DNA of 64,000 nucleotides, taken from the NCBI GenBank assembly GCA_012274445.1, contig JAAROD010000090.1:930001-994000 (forward strand), read 5' to 3'. How positions within the stretch are numbered: position 1 is the first letter of the stretch; every line of letters begins with the position of its first letter. The position numbers and the translations under genes were made by a program. Under the pieces are notes generated by a model. It ran no database searches and was not told the DNA's origin. It saw nothing but the letters and a program-made list of their open reading frames with translations. This document shows, piece by piece, positions 23,190 through 33,717 of the stretch. This stretch comes from Sclerotiophoma versabilis (Eukaryota > Ascomycota > Dothideomycetes > Pleosporales > Didymellaceae).

Positions 23190-24108
23190 CTACTGCCGCA
23201 TGCCAAACTCAATGTCGGTCTTGCGTCCAGGCTTGATGTTGGGGTCGTACCAGGTGAGGCAGACGGCGAGAGTGGCAATCATCATAAGACAATCGTAGAT
23301 GTAAAGCGGCCACTCGTGTTGGAGTAGGTAAGCCTCCTGCATGATTGTTAGTCTAGTTCATGGTTACATAGCGGTAGAAGAAGCTTACTTTGCCCATGGC
23401 GTACTCGACAACACGGCACATGTTACGGATGGTGATGAACGCACTTGCAGCGTACAGGAAGCGGACCATCTTCTGCCACGCGATGTCGGCAGAAGCAGCT
23501 GTAGGCCTAGATTCGAGTCTGCGGTGCCATGTTCCTGCAACAATGACGAAGAACAGAAAGATCGCGATCTGTAAGATGAGACCACCAAGGATGATGTTCT
23601 CACCCATCTGGACGCCATCCTGATCGTCGGCCTGCACCAGCATACCAGCACCGCCACTCTGAATGAAGAAACAAAGGATGTCTCCAGTCACAAAGATCTT
23701 TGTGACCCAGTTGGCGCGTACAATCGAGTAGGATGCAGAGTCGGTGCGCATGATCAGGCGTCCGAGGATCATGTAGATTGAAGCGGCGAACAGGATCGGA
23801 GCGATGAGGATGAGGACGGACTGAATGATGTAAGGCGTCTTGGATACAGTGTCATTGTGGGCTGCTGCTCGCGCGGCATAGCCAATGGTCTCAAACTAAG
23901 AAGAGTCAGTAGAAGTCGTCCGGAAGATGGTGTTATGACATACCAAAGCACCGATGACAAAGGGTATACAGAACCACGTGCGATTTTTAACAAGTCTAAA
24001 GATATGGGCGCATGTAAGGAGGGCGAAGACGACAGCAGCTATTGCTCCGCCAGCGATGGAAGGGGTGTACGGCCAGAGGACATATTCCGGCTTCGTTGTG
24101 TCCGCCAT
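23190..24108 (-). CDS. RTA1-like seven-transmembrane protein
   Basis: Integral membrane protein of the fungal RTA1/RSB1 family (PF04479), members of which affect resistance to aminocholesterol drugs and sphingoid base export. Exons 24108-23944, 23895-23389 and 23336-23190 join to about 272 residues, the usual family length. Seven hydrophobic segments are visible, from AGGAIAAVVFALLT near the N-terminus to IYDCLMMIATLAVCL near the end. Family signatures include FETIGYAAR, the polar QSGGAGM patch after a GDILCFF helix, IRNMCRVVEYAMG, and the terminal WYDPNIKPG. The exact transported lipid or drug is unknown. It lies downstream of, and on the same strand as, a Upc2-type zinc-cluster regulator. 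Confidence 0.92.
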
Positions 24109-24889
24109 GTTCGACCTTGAAGAGTGCTCTGGGTGTACAGCTTAGCAACACAGGATTTTTCTCGGCCTGTATCTGCAAGGCACTGTCTTTTTGTAGTCGA
24201 TGTAGCTTCAGCTAGGGGTTCGAGTTATGGTAGTGGTTATTAAACAGAGCTGATGGCACAAATTAGAAGACAGGAAGACTTTATGTATAGTAGGAGGTGC
24301 CCGCGTATAGACTGATACGTCGTATTGCGTTATCCGAACAACATCCCAAGACTTGGATCATGCACATCATGCCTTACTGGATAGCTTGTTACGAACAAGC
24401 CATGCGGAGGCTATCGTATGTTCTCGTGTTCTGATTGGACGTCGTACTCGCTTCCGTATAAGTAACCGGCAGCATAACAGGGATCTACCGACACTGCACG
24501 TCCGCGTTATCAGAGAATATATGCTCATTAAAGCAATGAGAGACCATGCCTACTGCTTGAAGATTCTTTAGACAAAATACTGCAGCCTTCACATGGTCAT
24601 GTTGTAAGTAAACGTTGCTGCGAACAAATGCTGTTGCAAGTTAATACCCTAGCTTCATGTCAAAAGTAGAGCAGACCTGACTTACATGCGCTTGTTTAAC
24701 CGGCTATTGTTGCAATTTTGGAAAGCTTCGCAAGCATCTCCAAAACTGTGATAGCTCCTGAAATATCGACATACGTCCTGGCAATGGGCTCCCCTTGTAG
24801 GCCAATGTTTTCGATTACAGGCTGCACTGCGCCACACTCTCGGGTTTCGAAAACAGAATGCAGTTGGTAACTCCTAGTACTTTGCTCTG
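24109..24889. other. Intergenic
   Basis: 781 bp containing the RTA1-like gene promoter and the 3' region of the zinc-cluster gene. A minus-strand frame at 24696-24959 overlapping the regulator's end has no domain and was not called. Confidence 0.45.
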
Positions 24890-26151
24890 TCATCCTGGAG
24901 AAGGAATATTCTGGCGTTCTCGAAGCTGCTCCTTCGGCCAGTCCAACCAGCCGCTCCATTCACTTGGCACCAGGGCCTCTGCAACCCGAAGTATTTGCTC
25001 CGCGACCCCAGCCAAGTACCAATATCGGACGCTGCTCTTTTGGAGAAGAATGGCATAGTGCGCGTAAATGATCAATGAGCCCGGCTGCCTCTCTGAGAGC
25101 AATTCGACATACCGATCGCTTACAAAGTGGATCCAGATCTTGAGAAGTGCATCGGAGGGTGGCTCATGTGACTTCTCTGCTGCTGAAAAAGTCAAAATCA
25201 GGATATGAACTGCGAAGCCATAGGCATCGACAATATCCGGGGGATACAGGTGATGCATAGCCTCAGCGAATTTGCGTAACTGCACAAGCTCGGTCTCCTC
25301 TGGCGGCTCTTGTGTAAGCCAGTCAATTCCCTGAACGTCTTTGGGAATTAGCTTATCTAACACGGACGCCTTCATAGCGCTGTAGAAGCTAGTAACCATT
25401 GGTCGGACCCTCCTGGTCAAGAAGAAGTTGGAAAGAAGGGAGTCAAAGGCGTGATCCACATCATGACTTGGATCGATGGAGCTTGCGCAAGAGTAGGGGA
25501 ACAAGGCTCCCGCAAACATAAGAACAGCCTTGAAGTTGCTCTCATCGATGTCGCGGACGGTAGCCTGGAAGTGCGCAAGAGCAGCGTCATGATGTCTACC
25601 TCCTATGAGAGCGTACTCGACAGCCTTTGAGTCAGATCCTGAAAGTCGACTAAGATGGAGTGCGGCAAGAGCGAGTAATGCGTGTAGAAGGAAAGGATAT
25701 TCGAATGCAGTCTGTGGTGCGGTTGTAGCGTAGACTGCATGTGCTTCGGAATCCGCGCCAAGCGTATGAGCAGTAACTGTTGTATAGTGATGCAGGAGAC
25801 GCAGCTGAAGAAGATTAAGCACCATAGGATCTTGAACTGGTGTGGCGGATAGATTCAGCGCAGCCGGTTCGGGGACTCCGCCTTCTGTTGATGATGGTGT
25901 ATATGCTGAAGCGATAGGTAAAGGTGACCCTGTTGAGCCTTCTCGACTCTTTGTTGGTCGATACTCGCACGTTGTGCCCTGCTTCACGCAGTTCGCGCAA
26001 ACTGGTTGCTGCTCATCGCACTGTGGTAGTCAGTCTTGCCAATCTAGGGATGACACGATCGGGGCTGTCGCACCTTGACGTGACGGGCTTTGCATGGAAG
26101 ACAGCCGTTCCTTGACTTCTTATGTGGCTTGCGAGTCTTGACCTTGTCCAT
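24890..26151 (-). CDS. Zn(II)2Cys6 transcription factor, Upc2-type
   Basis: Nuclear regulator of about 402 residues. The start is the ATG at 26151. Exon 1 (26151-26074) encodes a basic leader and the first two cysteines (GCLPCKARHVK). A 53-nt intron (26073-26021) then falls inside the zinc cluster, and exon 2 (26020-24890) supplies CDEQQPVCANCVKQGTTC. Joined, this is a complete Cys-x2-Cys-x6-Cys...Cys-x2-Cys-x6-Cys cluster at about residues 17-44. The KSRNGCLPCKARHVKCDE form is characteristic of sterol-uptake-control (Upc2/DUF3468-like) factors. The C-terminal 350 residues are the helical regulatory domain. Without splicing the cluster is broken, which supports the model. Targets are unknown; the neighbouring RTA1-like gene is a natural candidate. 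Confidence 0.92.
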
Positions 26152-26768
26152 TGTGGCGTTCTTACAACACGGTCATGTTCATTTCTTGATATGATGATTA
26201 CGATAGAGGATTGGTTGGAGCTTGCGGAAACAAGCCTACTCAAGGAAGGAGTAGGTGCCGGGGCTAGTCATGGGTCACTGCCGATCCCGGGGATCCGATT
26301 TTTTGCCGAATGTGGGCACCTTTCGCAGTCTACAGACACATCCAGTTTCGTACTTTTGGCACACATCAGAATTTTATGTTGTACCTTTTCGTGCGTGCAA
26401 CAAACGCTCACGAAATTGCTTTCACTTCTTTGCTCTGAGCTTCCGGAGCAAACATAACCTCTTAGTAGAGGGATCTGCGATGGAGTGTCAAGCAATGAAT
26501 GGAAGTGGTCATGATATCGTGCAGTACGATACTGCGCAGGTCTACGCGCAAACTAGGTGCTTATCATGGTGGATTTTGTTTTGCGTGGAGTCCTGGCTAA
26601 CAGGGTACTCAAAAATGTTTATGTTAATACGCCGAGCATTCCCGCATCCAACTCAGCCATTTCTGTCACCCTACCGAGTACTCCAACCATGTAGAAAGCA
26701 ACAATACGTCAAGCCTTTGTGTCCAGGGTTAAGGCCTTTTCACAGTAAACTCGTTGCTCATAATACAT
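26152..26768. other. Intergenic
   Basis: 617 bp between two minus-strand genes. It contains the regulator's promoter and leader. Open frames here lack supporting features. Confidence 0.45.
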
Positions 26769-27344
26769 CTATAACTTCGACGACAGCTTGCCGCTCTTCT
26801 GAGCAGTGTATGTCGCGATAAGGTCCATCAAGGCCGGGCTCAGTACATCATACGACTCCAGGCCCTCCTTCCTGAACTTTTGGCGCACCTCATCCATTCC
26901 CTTAGGATCGAAGCCCTGCTCAATAATACTCGAAACGAACGCCGCGAACTGAGGCTCCTGCCACCCCTTGGAGTCGCTTAGCTCTGTGTGCACAAAATCC
27001 AAGCCCTTGAACGGATGGTCGTTGACGATGCGGCCATACATGTGGACGCCACACTTTTTGCATGCGTTGCGCTGGATGGCCGCTGTCTCATCAACAATGT
27101 GGATTTTGTTGGCGTTGGCAGTTACTTCGACTTTATCTGCGGGAAGGACGCCAACAACAGAAAAGAGTGCGCCAGAGGGTTTCCAGCATTTTGAGCAACC
27201 ACAGGCGTGGTTGTGAGCGACATTGGAGCCGAGAGTCACTTCGACCTTGTTGTTCGGGCAGTGGCAGTACAGCTTGCCGCCAGCCTTGTTTGTATCGCCT
27301 TTCTGAATGCCGGAGTCGACAGATGGGTGTAATGAAGGTGCCAT
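26769..27344 (-). CDS. GFA/CENP-V-domain protein, S-(hydroxymethyl)glutathione synthase-like
   Basis: 191-residue single-exon protein of the glutathione-dependent formaldehyde-activating family (PF04828). The described activity is condensation of formaldehyde with glutathione, feeding formaldehyde detoxification by S-(hydroxymethyl)glutathione dehydrogenase. Zinc-binding cysteines are visible in three groups: YCHC (about 27 and 29), CGCSKC (about 48, 50, 53) and CKKC (about 95, 98). The ATG at 27344 was chosen because it gives the standard family N-terminus. The open frame extends further upstream, to 27596, but with a sequence unlike the family. The downstream end (EEVRQKF-like helix and final Lys-rich tail) also matches the family. 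Cytosolic. Whether it is a true Gfa or a related GFA-fold protein needs comparison. Confidence 0.9.
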   Translation of the reverse strand: MAPSLHPSVDSGIQKGDTNKAGGKLYCHCPNNKVEVTLGSNVAHNHACGCSKCWKPSGALFSVVGVLPADKVEVTANANKIHIVDETAAIQRNACKKCGVHMYGRIVNDHPFKGLDFVHTELSDSKGWQEPQFAAFVSSIIEQGFDPKGMDEVRQKFRKEGLESYDVLSPALMDLIATYTAQKSGKLSSKL

Positions 27345-28817
27345 TGCAAGTGAAAATGGGAGGTATTTGCTAATTGTTTCTAGCTTGTTCTTGAGGGTGA
27401 CAGATACTGGTAGCATGTTGGCATGTTGAGGGACGCGAAGCCACAATATATATGCCTGCGGTTCCGCATGCCGAGTTGCGTTACGCTCCCCTCGCAGCGC
27501 AATACCCACCTGAAAACCACGGAGCCAATGACAAACAAGCAAAGCAAATAAAAGAGTATGGAGAATGGCGCAATACTTTGCATGGACCTGGAGCATGCGG
27601 TCCGAGAAGGTTGTAGGATCGATAAGTGTGTTTCAATTCCTCATTCGGACAAGAACCCCGCGTTGCGACGCGGAGCCGCCTTGAGAACACGGAAGTCGTT
27701 ACGGCATCTCAACTTATGAAAGCAATCGTTCTCATCGATGAGATGCCAACTCTATACCCTGAGCGTCTCCATGCAGACAGCAAAGTGATGGTGCTAGAGG
27801 TGTGGTGGTCGCCCAGCTACAGAGCCGAAGTTTGTATGGTTCGGTGCGAGAGAGGCGCGAGGCAGGCGCTACGGATGAGGACCCGATTGCCTGATCAGGA
27901 AGCACCGCAACCCCACAAATTTCTCGAGGAACTGAACCTGATCCTGCCATGGCAAAATACCTGGTCATCTGATAATAAATGGCGAACAGACTTCTGTGAA
28001 TCTGCGACGATCTCGGTTAAGAAAAGGCACTAGCAACACCAGGATCCTCTCAACCTTAGCCCACTATCAACCTTCAGCATATGTATGCGACTTGTCGTGC
28101 GCTATCCGTACGCCTTATCCTGCAGTTCTGTGCCATCCGCTTAGCGGAGTCCCGAGCCGTTTATGCCACATCGAGGTGCGAACTCGACCGTGCGACTGAA
28201 GCGCAACCTGATAAACGAGGTCTTGCTCGCTGGAGTTGCTGCGAGCCATTGTTAGCTTGGGACTCGAATAGATGGCCATGGACTAAGAGCGTGCATCTGA
28301 GCCGTGGCATCTCGAATGGTAGTTATTCCAGAAGCCTTTGTGCTTATGTATGCTCTCAGCATCAGATGGATATTTGCTCTCAGTAGCCTTGTGGTCAACA
28401 CAGACTCGATGTACGACCTTTGCTTCATAAAGGGCCTGATTGTCGGTGAGACGGTGATGGTGGGTCTTGCACCTTCATCAGAAGACAGCCAGCCCACGAT
28501 ATTGAACGCAAGGCTTGCATAACGGCCATTGAAAATTCAGAGCCATTGCTGGACCTGCTGGCAAGTAGCAGCGAGGTCCCGGCGAAGGTCTCCAAGAAGC
28601 AGCTTGAAAGTGTTTGTGACCCTCTGGATTGCAGTAGCGCCAGTCAAGCGATAGTGTACAACAGGCTGACAGCCTCTGCATGAACGGGTAGAATAGCTGA
28701 GAATTCAAGAGGGATCAAAGATACGCTTACTTTGCCTGCAGATCGTGGCACAGCCGAAATATTATTCGCGTATATTTGTAAGATGAACTTGCAAAAGAGC
28801 TTTATGCACCCACATAA
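27345..28817. other. Intergenic
   Basis: About 1.5 kb without a supported gene. A 135-codon plus-strand frame at 27626-28033 has no domain, signal or intron evidence. The first few hundred bases hold the GFA-gene promoter. Confidence 0.4.
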
Positions 28818-29520
28818 TCAAGCGCAGTTGTAGCACCTGTGTTTTTCTTCTTTTAACTCTGAGCCCTCTTCATTATGTTCCGACTCTACACCGACAGTGG
28901 GTGCAGTCGCTGGACAGATGTACTCCCCCTTCTGCGGGTTAAAGGTACAGGTTGGTGGGTCTGGGCAAACGTATTCACCTTTCTTCGGGTCGAAAGTGCA
29001 AATCGGCGGATCACTAGACACTGCCTTTGAAGGCGATAGGCCCCCTATTCATGTTAATCCGTGTGCTGAGAGGTGCAGTGGGCATTGCCCACATGTTTTG
29101 GGATTTCTGGTCTTGACCACACAGTAGCTGAAGCCTGGTTGTAGCACACAGCCATCTCTGCTCAGACTTGGGTTCCACTTCAGCAGCTCTTCGACATGCA
29201 CACCGAAGTTATCAGCGATGGGTTCGCATTTGCTTTGTGAAAGCCGCGGTATGGCTTCATGTGGCTGTGACTGTTCGATGATCGCGGGACGAAAGTAGTT
29301 GTAGTAGTGGTAACATCCAGGTACTGTACCGGCCGCCAGAGGCAATTGAGCCGCTATTCCAACAGTGTTAGTCATTGCATGAAAACTTCGTATCTTCAGC
29401 AACCGGCAAATTTGATGTATAAGGGACGGCGTCGTGGTTAAGAACAGCTCGGTGTTAAGGGGTAGCTCCGAGCTCGAGCTAGACTGGTACGCGCTAACAG
29501 TATGCATCATGCATCGTCAT
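28818..29520 (-). CDS. LysM-domain protein with C-terminal tandem repeats (5' end uncertain)
   Basis: Probable chitin-binding LysM protein. The core exon (29353-29093) encodes GCYHYYNYF followed by a LysM motif: CEPIADNFGVHVEELLKWNPSL, with flanking cysteines and PGFSYCV. Its acceptor is supported by a CTAAC branch site. The final exon (29020-28818) carries two 17-residue repeats (DPPxCTFxPxKGEYxCP) and an acidic, Cys-containing tail. The two exons are in the same frame but separated by a TGA; removing 29092-29021 (72 nt, GTGGGC donor, TTAAC branch, AG) removes that stop. The first exon is unclear: the only phase-compatible choice found, 29520-29499, gives MTMHDAY and no signal peptide, which is odd because LysM effectors are normally secreted. 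It may be an incomplete model, a 5'-truncated copy, or an intracellular protein. Confidence 0.62.
28911..29012 (-). repeat. Two in-frame 51-bp coding repeats in the LysM gene
   Basis: Units 29012-28962 and 28961-28911 each encode 17 residues of the form DPP-x-CTF-(D/N)-P-(K/Q)-KGEY-(V/I)-CP. The proteins match at 13 of 17 positions, while the DNA has drifted mostly at synonymous positions, so the duplication is not recent. Confidence 0.85.
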
Positions 29521-29615
29521 TCGCAACAAACATTCTTTTCTCTTTCACCATCCTCCAGATATGCGCATAGTTTCGGTCGGTCGTACTGTGCTAAGCTCAA
29601 ATTGGCAACGTCAGA
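29521..29615. promoter_or_regulatory. Short divergent intergenic region between LysM and bZIP genes
   Basis: If the LysM model starting at 29520 is right, only about 95 bp separate it from the start of the plus-strand bZIP/DUF3425 gene, so the two would share a bidirectional promoter. No specific binding site was identified. Confidence 0.35.
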
Positions 29616-30487
29616 ATGGTTGACGATAAAGTCATTATGCCGCAAGTAGACTGGGCAACCACTGGAAACGCGATCGAGCGAAGGCGACGCCAAAACCGAA
29701 TCAACCAGAGAGCGCAACGTACGTGTAGCACCTTCCAAACTTCACCAGTGCCTTACTAAGAATCTCAGGGGAGCGTCGCCGCATACGCGAAGGCAAGCCC
29801 TGCGCATTAGCGTCATCAGGGAATTTATCCAAAGATCAATCTAACGAAGCGTTGCTGGCAAGACTAGCATCTATGCACTGCTTCAATGGCGTCCACATTT
29901 TGGGTCCAAAAGCAAAGGCATCAACCCAGTTACTTTGTCTCTTAGAAGCAGCAGTACGTGCAGCCTACGATGCACATTTGCCGCGTACGGACATCTTGCT
30001 TGGTCTCACGCAGCTCAACGTGCGGCGAGCCCTTGTTGTGAACATCGAGGTCCTGGGACGGACAGCGACCGAGATGCATGATGATGCACTTTCTCCATTT
30101 TCGATGTCCTACACATATCATCCCAGGCTAGACGATTTACCTGTGCCCTTGAAGCCAACGCGTATTCAGCAATCGGTGCCGCATCACCCTTGGCTTGACC
30201 TCCTGCCCGACGCTGCATTTCGCAACAACTTGATATTACTTGACGCTGCTGGATTGTTGGACGAATACCAATTATGCATCGACATGTGTGGCCGCTCTGG
30301 CGTCGTTGTTTGGAAAGACCCATGGGATCCGATGGGATGGGAAGTCACACCGGCATTTTTGGAGAAATGGAGGTTGGTGTTGACGGGCTGCTGGGACTTG
30401 TTTCAGTCGACGAACCATTGGCGAGAAAAGAGAGGCGAGAAGAGAATCACACGGGAGATGTGGTCGGATAGCGAAGCCGGAGGTTGA
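29616..30487 (+). CDS. bZIP-like transcription factor with DUF3425 domain
   Basis: About 273-residue nuclear regulator. Exon 1 (29616-29718) encodes a short leader and the basic region ERRRRQNRINQRAQR; a 50-nt intron (29719-29768, GTACGT...TCAG) follows, and exon 2 (29769-30487) continues ERRRI. The NRINQRAQRERRR arrangement is that of the fungal bZIP class that carries DUF3425. No heptad leucine zipper follows: the sequence turns directly into a Gly/Ser-rich linker, then the DUF3425 domain (about 80-250), with signatures such as HPWLDLLPDAAFRNNL and WDPMGWEVTPAFLEKW near its end. Dimerisation may therefore be weak or use another surface. Members of this class regulate development or secondary metabolism. 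It faces the LysM gene. Confidence 0.88.
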
Positions 30488-31785
30488 GCAAAGGTGCTAC
30501 GTCAAGTGAATATCACAGCTGTGATCGATTACACAACAATCCGCCTGGTCTATAGTATCCATATACACGAGCCAGGCGCCCGGCAGGTTTACAGAGGTGT
30601 GCACGAGATCTTAACGATACCAGGACACCTGGATCCTTCTCGCATTTCCATCTACAAAACCAGGGGCTTCTAGGATGGTTACCTGAGGAAGAAACTGTAC
30701 CGACACACCTTCTCATCGCTCAACTCAAACGGCAGCGCTGAAGATGCCACGCATATTAGCAAATGGCTCTCCGGATGCAGTGTCTTGGGGGGTGGTGGTG
30801 GGCCTTAAATCCCGATCGACATCAGAAGATGCGCATAGTAGGACAACGGCAGTGACGAATCATACCGTGAATACGAAAGGCGACCCCTTTGTGCACTGGA
30901 TCCGTCGTTACCCTGAGGGTGCCAGTTCTAGCCTGCAAGAACCACCACACTCGCGCAGGACCTAAGCCTCCCAACATGCTCCCAGACGAGGCGGCGAAAC
31001 ACCGAATCCCCCACAGAATAAGTGCCATTGCGCGGACAAAAACTGCACACACACGCACATGGTAGAAGAAAGCAGACAAAGATGAAGAAGTCTTTAGAAT
31101 GTATAGAATCTCAACAACACGGGAACCAACATCAACATAAGCGCGACATGAGATTCATTTCAAAAGAGGATTGTAGTTCGGATGCACACGCACTCCGTCA
31201 TTTTAGAGAGTATCATACTAAAAAAACAAACAGGGGTTTGAATTAGAAAACTTCGCTTTAGCTTAGTTCTTCTTTTGTATTTAAACAATGAAGACGTCAA
31301 TCACGCTGAAAGCAATTCGTTTTCATTCCATCTCCTCGAAACGTTGTTCTCTATTTCAGCCGTATCCACCCACTGCAACAGGTACCAATTTCCATTGTTG
31401 GTCGTACCGTCGTAGGTATACGTATTGATGAGGTTTGCACATGTGTGTTGAAGTGTTCATCAACGTGTATATCTACATCTACACATCTACCCAAAAGCCA
31501 ATCGAAGGAGTATATCTGCATACGCCATACTCGGATGTGTAATGAGTAAAGCAGAGCAAAAAAAATAAAAATTAACCTGGTATCATGCCTTTCCTTTTCA
31601 CTCCAATGAAATCCAAACGCGAAATAACAAACCTGAATCAAAGCGGCGCTATGCAATTCAAACCCCCAATGTCGACTTCGGTGCGCTCCAATCGTACACC
31701 TGACAAGTATGCAACCATCTGTCGATCTATCTATCCATCCATCCATGTATCTCTCAGTTTGTTGTTATAAAGTAAGGGAGGGTCT
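30488..31785. other. Intergenic between convergent genes
   Basis: About 1.3 kb between the bZIP gene and MTW1, which point toward each other, so mostly 3' UTR. A CTAT/CCAT-type simple repeat is visible at about 31721-31746. No gene recognised. Confidence 0.45.
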
Positions 31786-32933
31786 TCAGCTTGTATCCAT
31801 CGCCTCACCTTCGTCGTCTCTGGCTTTCGTGGCGTTCATGGCTTTCACGGCTCCACCCGCTCGACCCAGGGCTTCGACGATGCCTTCCAACGCTCTGACC
31901 TCGTCGGCTCTGATTCTCCCGCCTTCAACCGCGCCTTCGACGCCCTCGGTTGTATCCACGCCGCGCCGCTCTAGAATGCGTTTGCTCTGCGACTCGAGAT
32001 ATAGCTTTCGCTCGCGCGACGTCTCGGCCGAGTCGGGATTTGACTGTGTGTTTGACGGCAGTGCGGTGCTGGCGAGGTGCGGTTTGAGATTGGATAGCAG
32101 TTGGCGCAGGTAGGGCAGTTGCGAGGTGGTGAAGGAGGTGTGTGTGGCGAGGGGGGTTGCGGCGGTGGGCGGTACAGGAGCAGTGCTCGAGGAAGTGGAG
32201 GGAATGGGTAGGATACCCAGGTTCTGGCTTGCTGGGGTGTGCGTGAGGAAGGCAAAAGAGCCGGTATTTGTCGCAGGGTCGGGACTGGTGCTTTCGCGTT
32301 TGGGCTGCGGTGTTGAGGGCTGCAGCAGCGCTTTCAGCTGCGTGATCTGCGCTTCGTTCCTGGTTTTCTCGGCCAGCAGCGCGGCGTTGAGTTTCTGCGT
32401 CTCGACGAGTTTGCGGCGCAGCGTGTATAGCCTTTCTGGCGTCCATCGCTCGCCGTCCACTTCTGCTTTGCTGGTGTTGAGCCCGTTGTAGTGCCCCAAC
32501 CGCACCCAGTTGGCCAACTCCTCCTCTCCTCGCGGCAGGCACAGCACGTTGCGCAGCGTCCAGATCTCCAGCTTGTCGAAGTTCTTGTCGACCGCGTTCT
32601 CCATCAGCGTCTCCAGCTTGAGCACGCCCTCCTCGATCTCGAGCGCAGCGTCAGGATAGGCGTCGTTTCCGTCGTCGTCTTTCTCGGGGCTGCGCTTTTC
32701 AGCTGCATAGCGGTCGGCAAAGCCAAGCAGGTGCGGTGGAGCGCTCGATATGCCTGTCTCGAAGGTGTCGGTGCAGCGGTACAGGACCTCGTTTACTGTG
32801 TTGATTATGTCGTCGATCAGACTCTACTCATTGTCAGCCCAAAGCATGCTACCTGTGTGGACTGACGCACGATTGGTGGCCAAGAAAAGTGCTCGGTGAG
32901 CAGCATGTTCTCTTGTTGCTGTGCATTCGCCAT
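31786..32933 (-). CDS. MTW1: Kinetochore MIND-complex subunit Mis12/Mtw1
   Basis: Subunit of the MIND/Mis12 complex that links centromeric chromatin to the outer kinetochore. Exon 1 (32933-32871) ends in MLLTEHFSWPPI and exon 2 (32823-31786) begins SLIDDIINTVNEVLYRC. This join across a 47-nt intron (GTGCGT donor, CTGAC branch) recreates the highly conserved Mis12 N-terminus. The product is about 366 residues. A second signature, LMENAVDKNFDKLEIWTLRNVLCLP, follows at about 95-120, then a coiled-coil-like segment (about 145-185) and a long low-complexity Ser/Thr/Pro region before a charged C-terminus. A competing 29-nt intron was rejected as too short. Nuclear. Confidence 0.93.
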
Positions 32934-33717
32934 GTTGCCTGCCGTTGCTCCTGCTTTGCGCTGTTGTGTCGCGTTGTTTGCGACGCGCCCGAATGTTTAC
33001 CCTGGCGGGGAGCTCACTGGTCGACGGGCGCCAGCGCGGCCCCGCTTTGACTACCACATCCGGTGCGCTAGAAGTCCAACAAGTGTAAAGAATAAGAGCA
33101 GTAAGATTCACACGCACAAGAAGCGCTCAGGTGCACAGCGTCAGGTGTGAGGAGATTCGATCCTGCCTGGGTGATATTGCTAGTAAGGTGATATGCAGAT
33201 ACCATGGCTATGCTCTGAGCATCAATGCGTAATCTGTGCTACGTAACTGAATTATACACCCAATACCGACTGCTTCATCGCGTCCTCATCCTCAGTCGCC
33301 GTGCGAGCCTTGAAGCTTCTAGCACTTGTCCTCGTCCGTCAATTACCCTCACTTGCACCGTCCCCTGTCCTCGACTTCTCTTCATCACTCTCAGTACCAT
33401 GCACAGGTAGTGGTATATCTTTTGTTCAAACAAAGGAAATCTCAACGCCTCAAAGAGCTTTATATCCACTGCTCTGCTGTCCCGTCCATGCGGACCAGTG
33501 AAAAGAATTGGGTAACCAAAATCAAAAATAACACGGCCTCAACGCCCAAGCCTGATGGTAGTAAGACCGGAGCCCACAATGCGTCATGTCGCTGTCGTAA
33601 ATGCAGTATATGGGAAGTGATAGCTGGGCTGTCTGTCTACTGGAAGACACAGCCAGTATACGCCGATGTTGAAGTTGTCCACAGACGTCCACGGAGGAGA
33701 CGCTGGCACAATGTCTA
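32934..33717. other. Intergenic
   Basis: 784 bp with the MTW1 promoter on the left and the 3' end of the LAMMER kinase gene on the right. No supported gene. Confidence 0.5.

Noticed and set aside
29049..29092. Stop-codon readthrough of the TGA in the LysM gene
   Set aside because: A phase-compatible 72-nt intron explains the stop without invoking recoding; no readthrough context or structure was seen.
32824..32852. 29-nt intron candidate in MTW1 (GTAGCA...GTAG)
   Set aside because: Too short for splicing, and the 47-nt alternative (GTGCGT donor) gives the conserved PPI-SLIDDIIN join.
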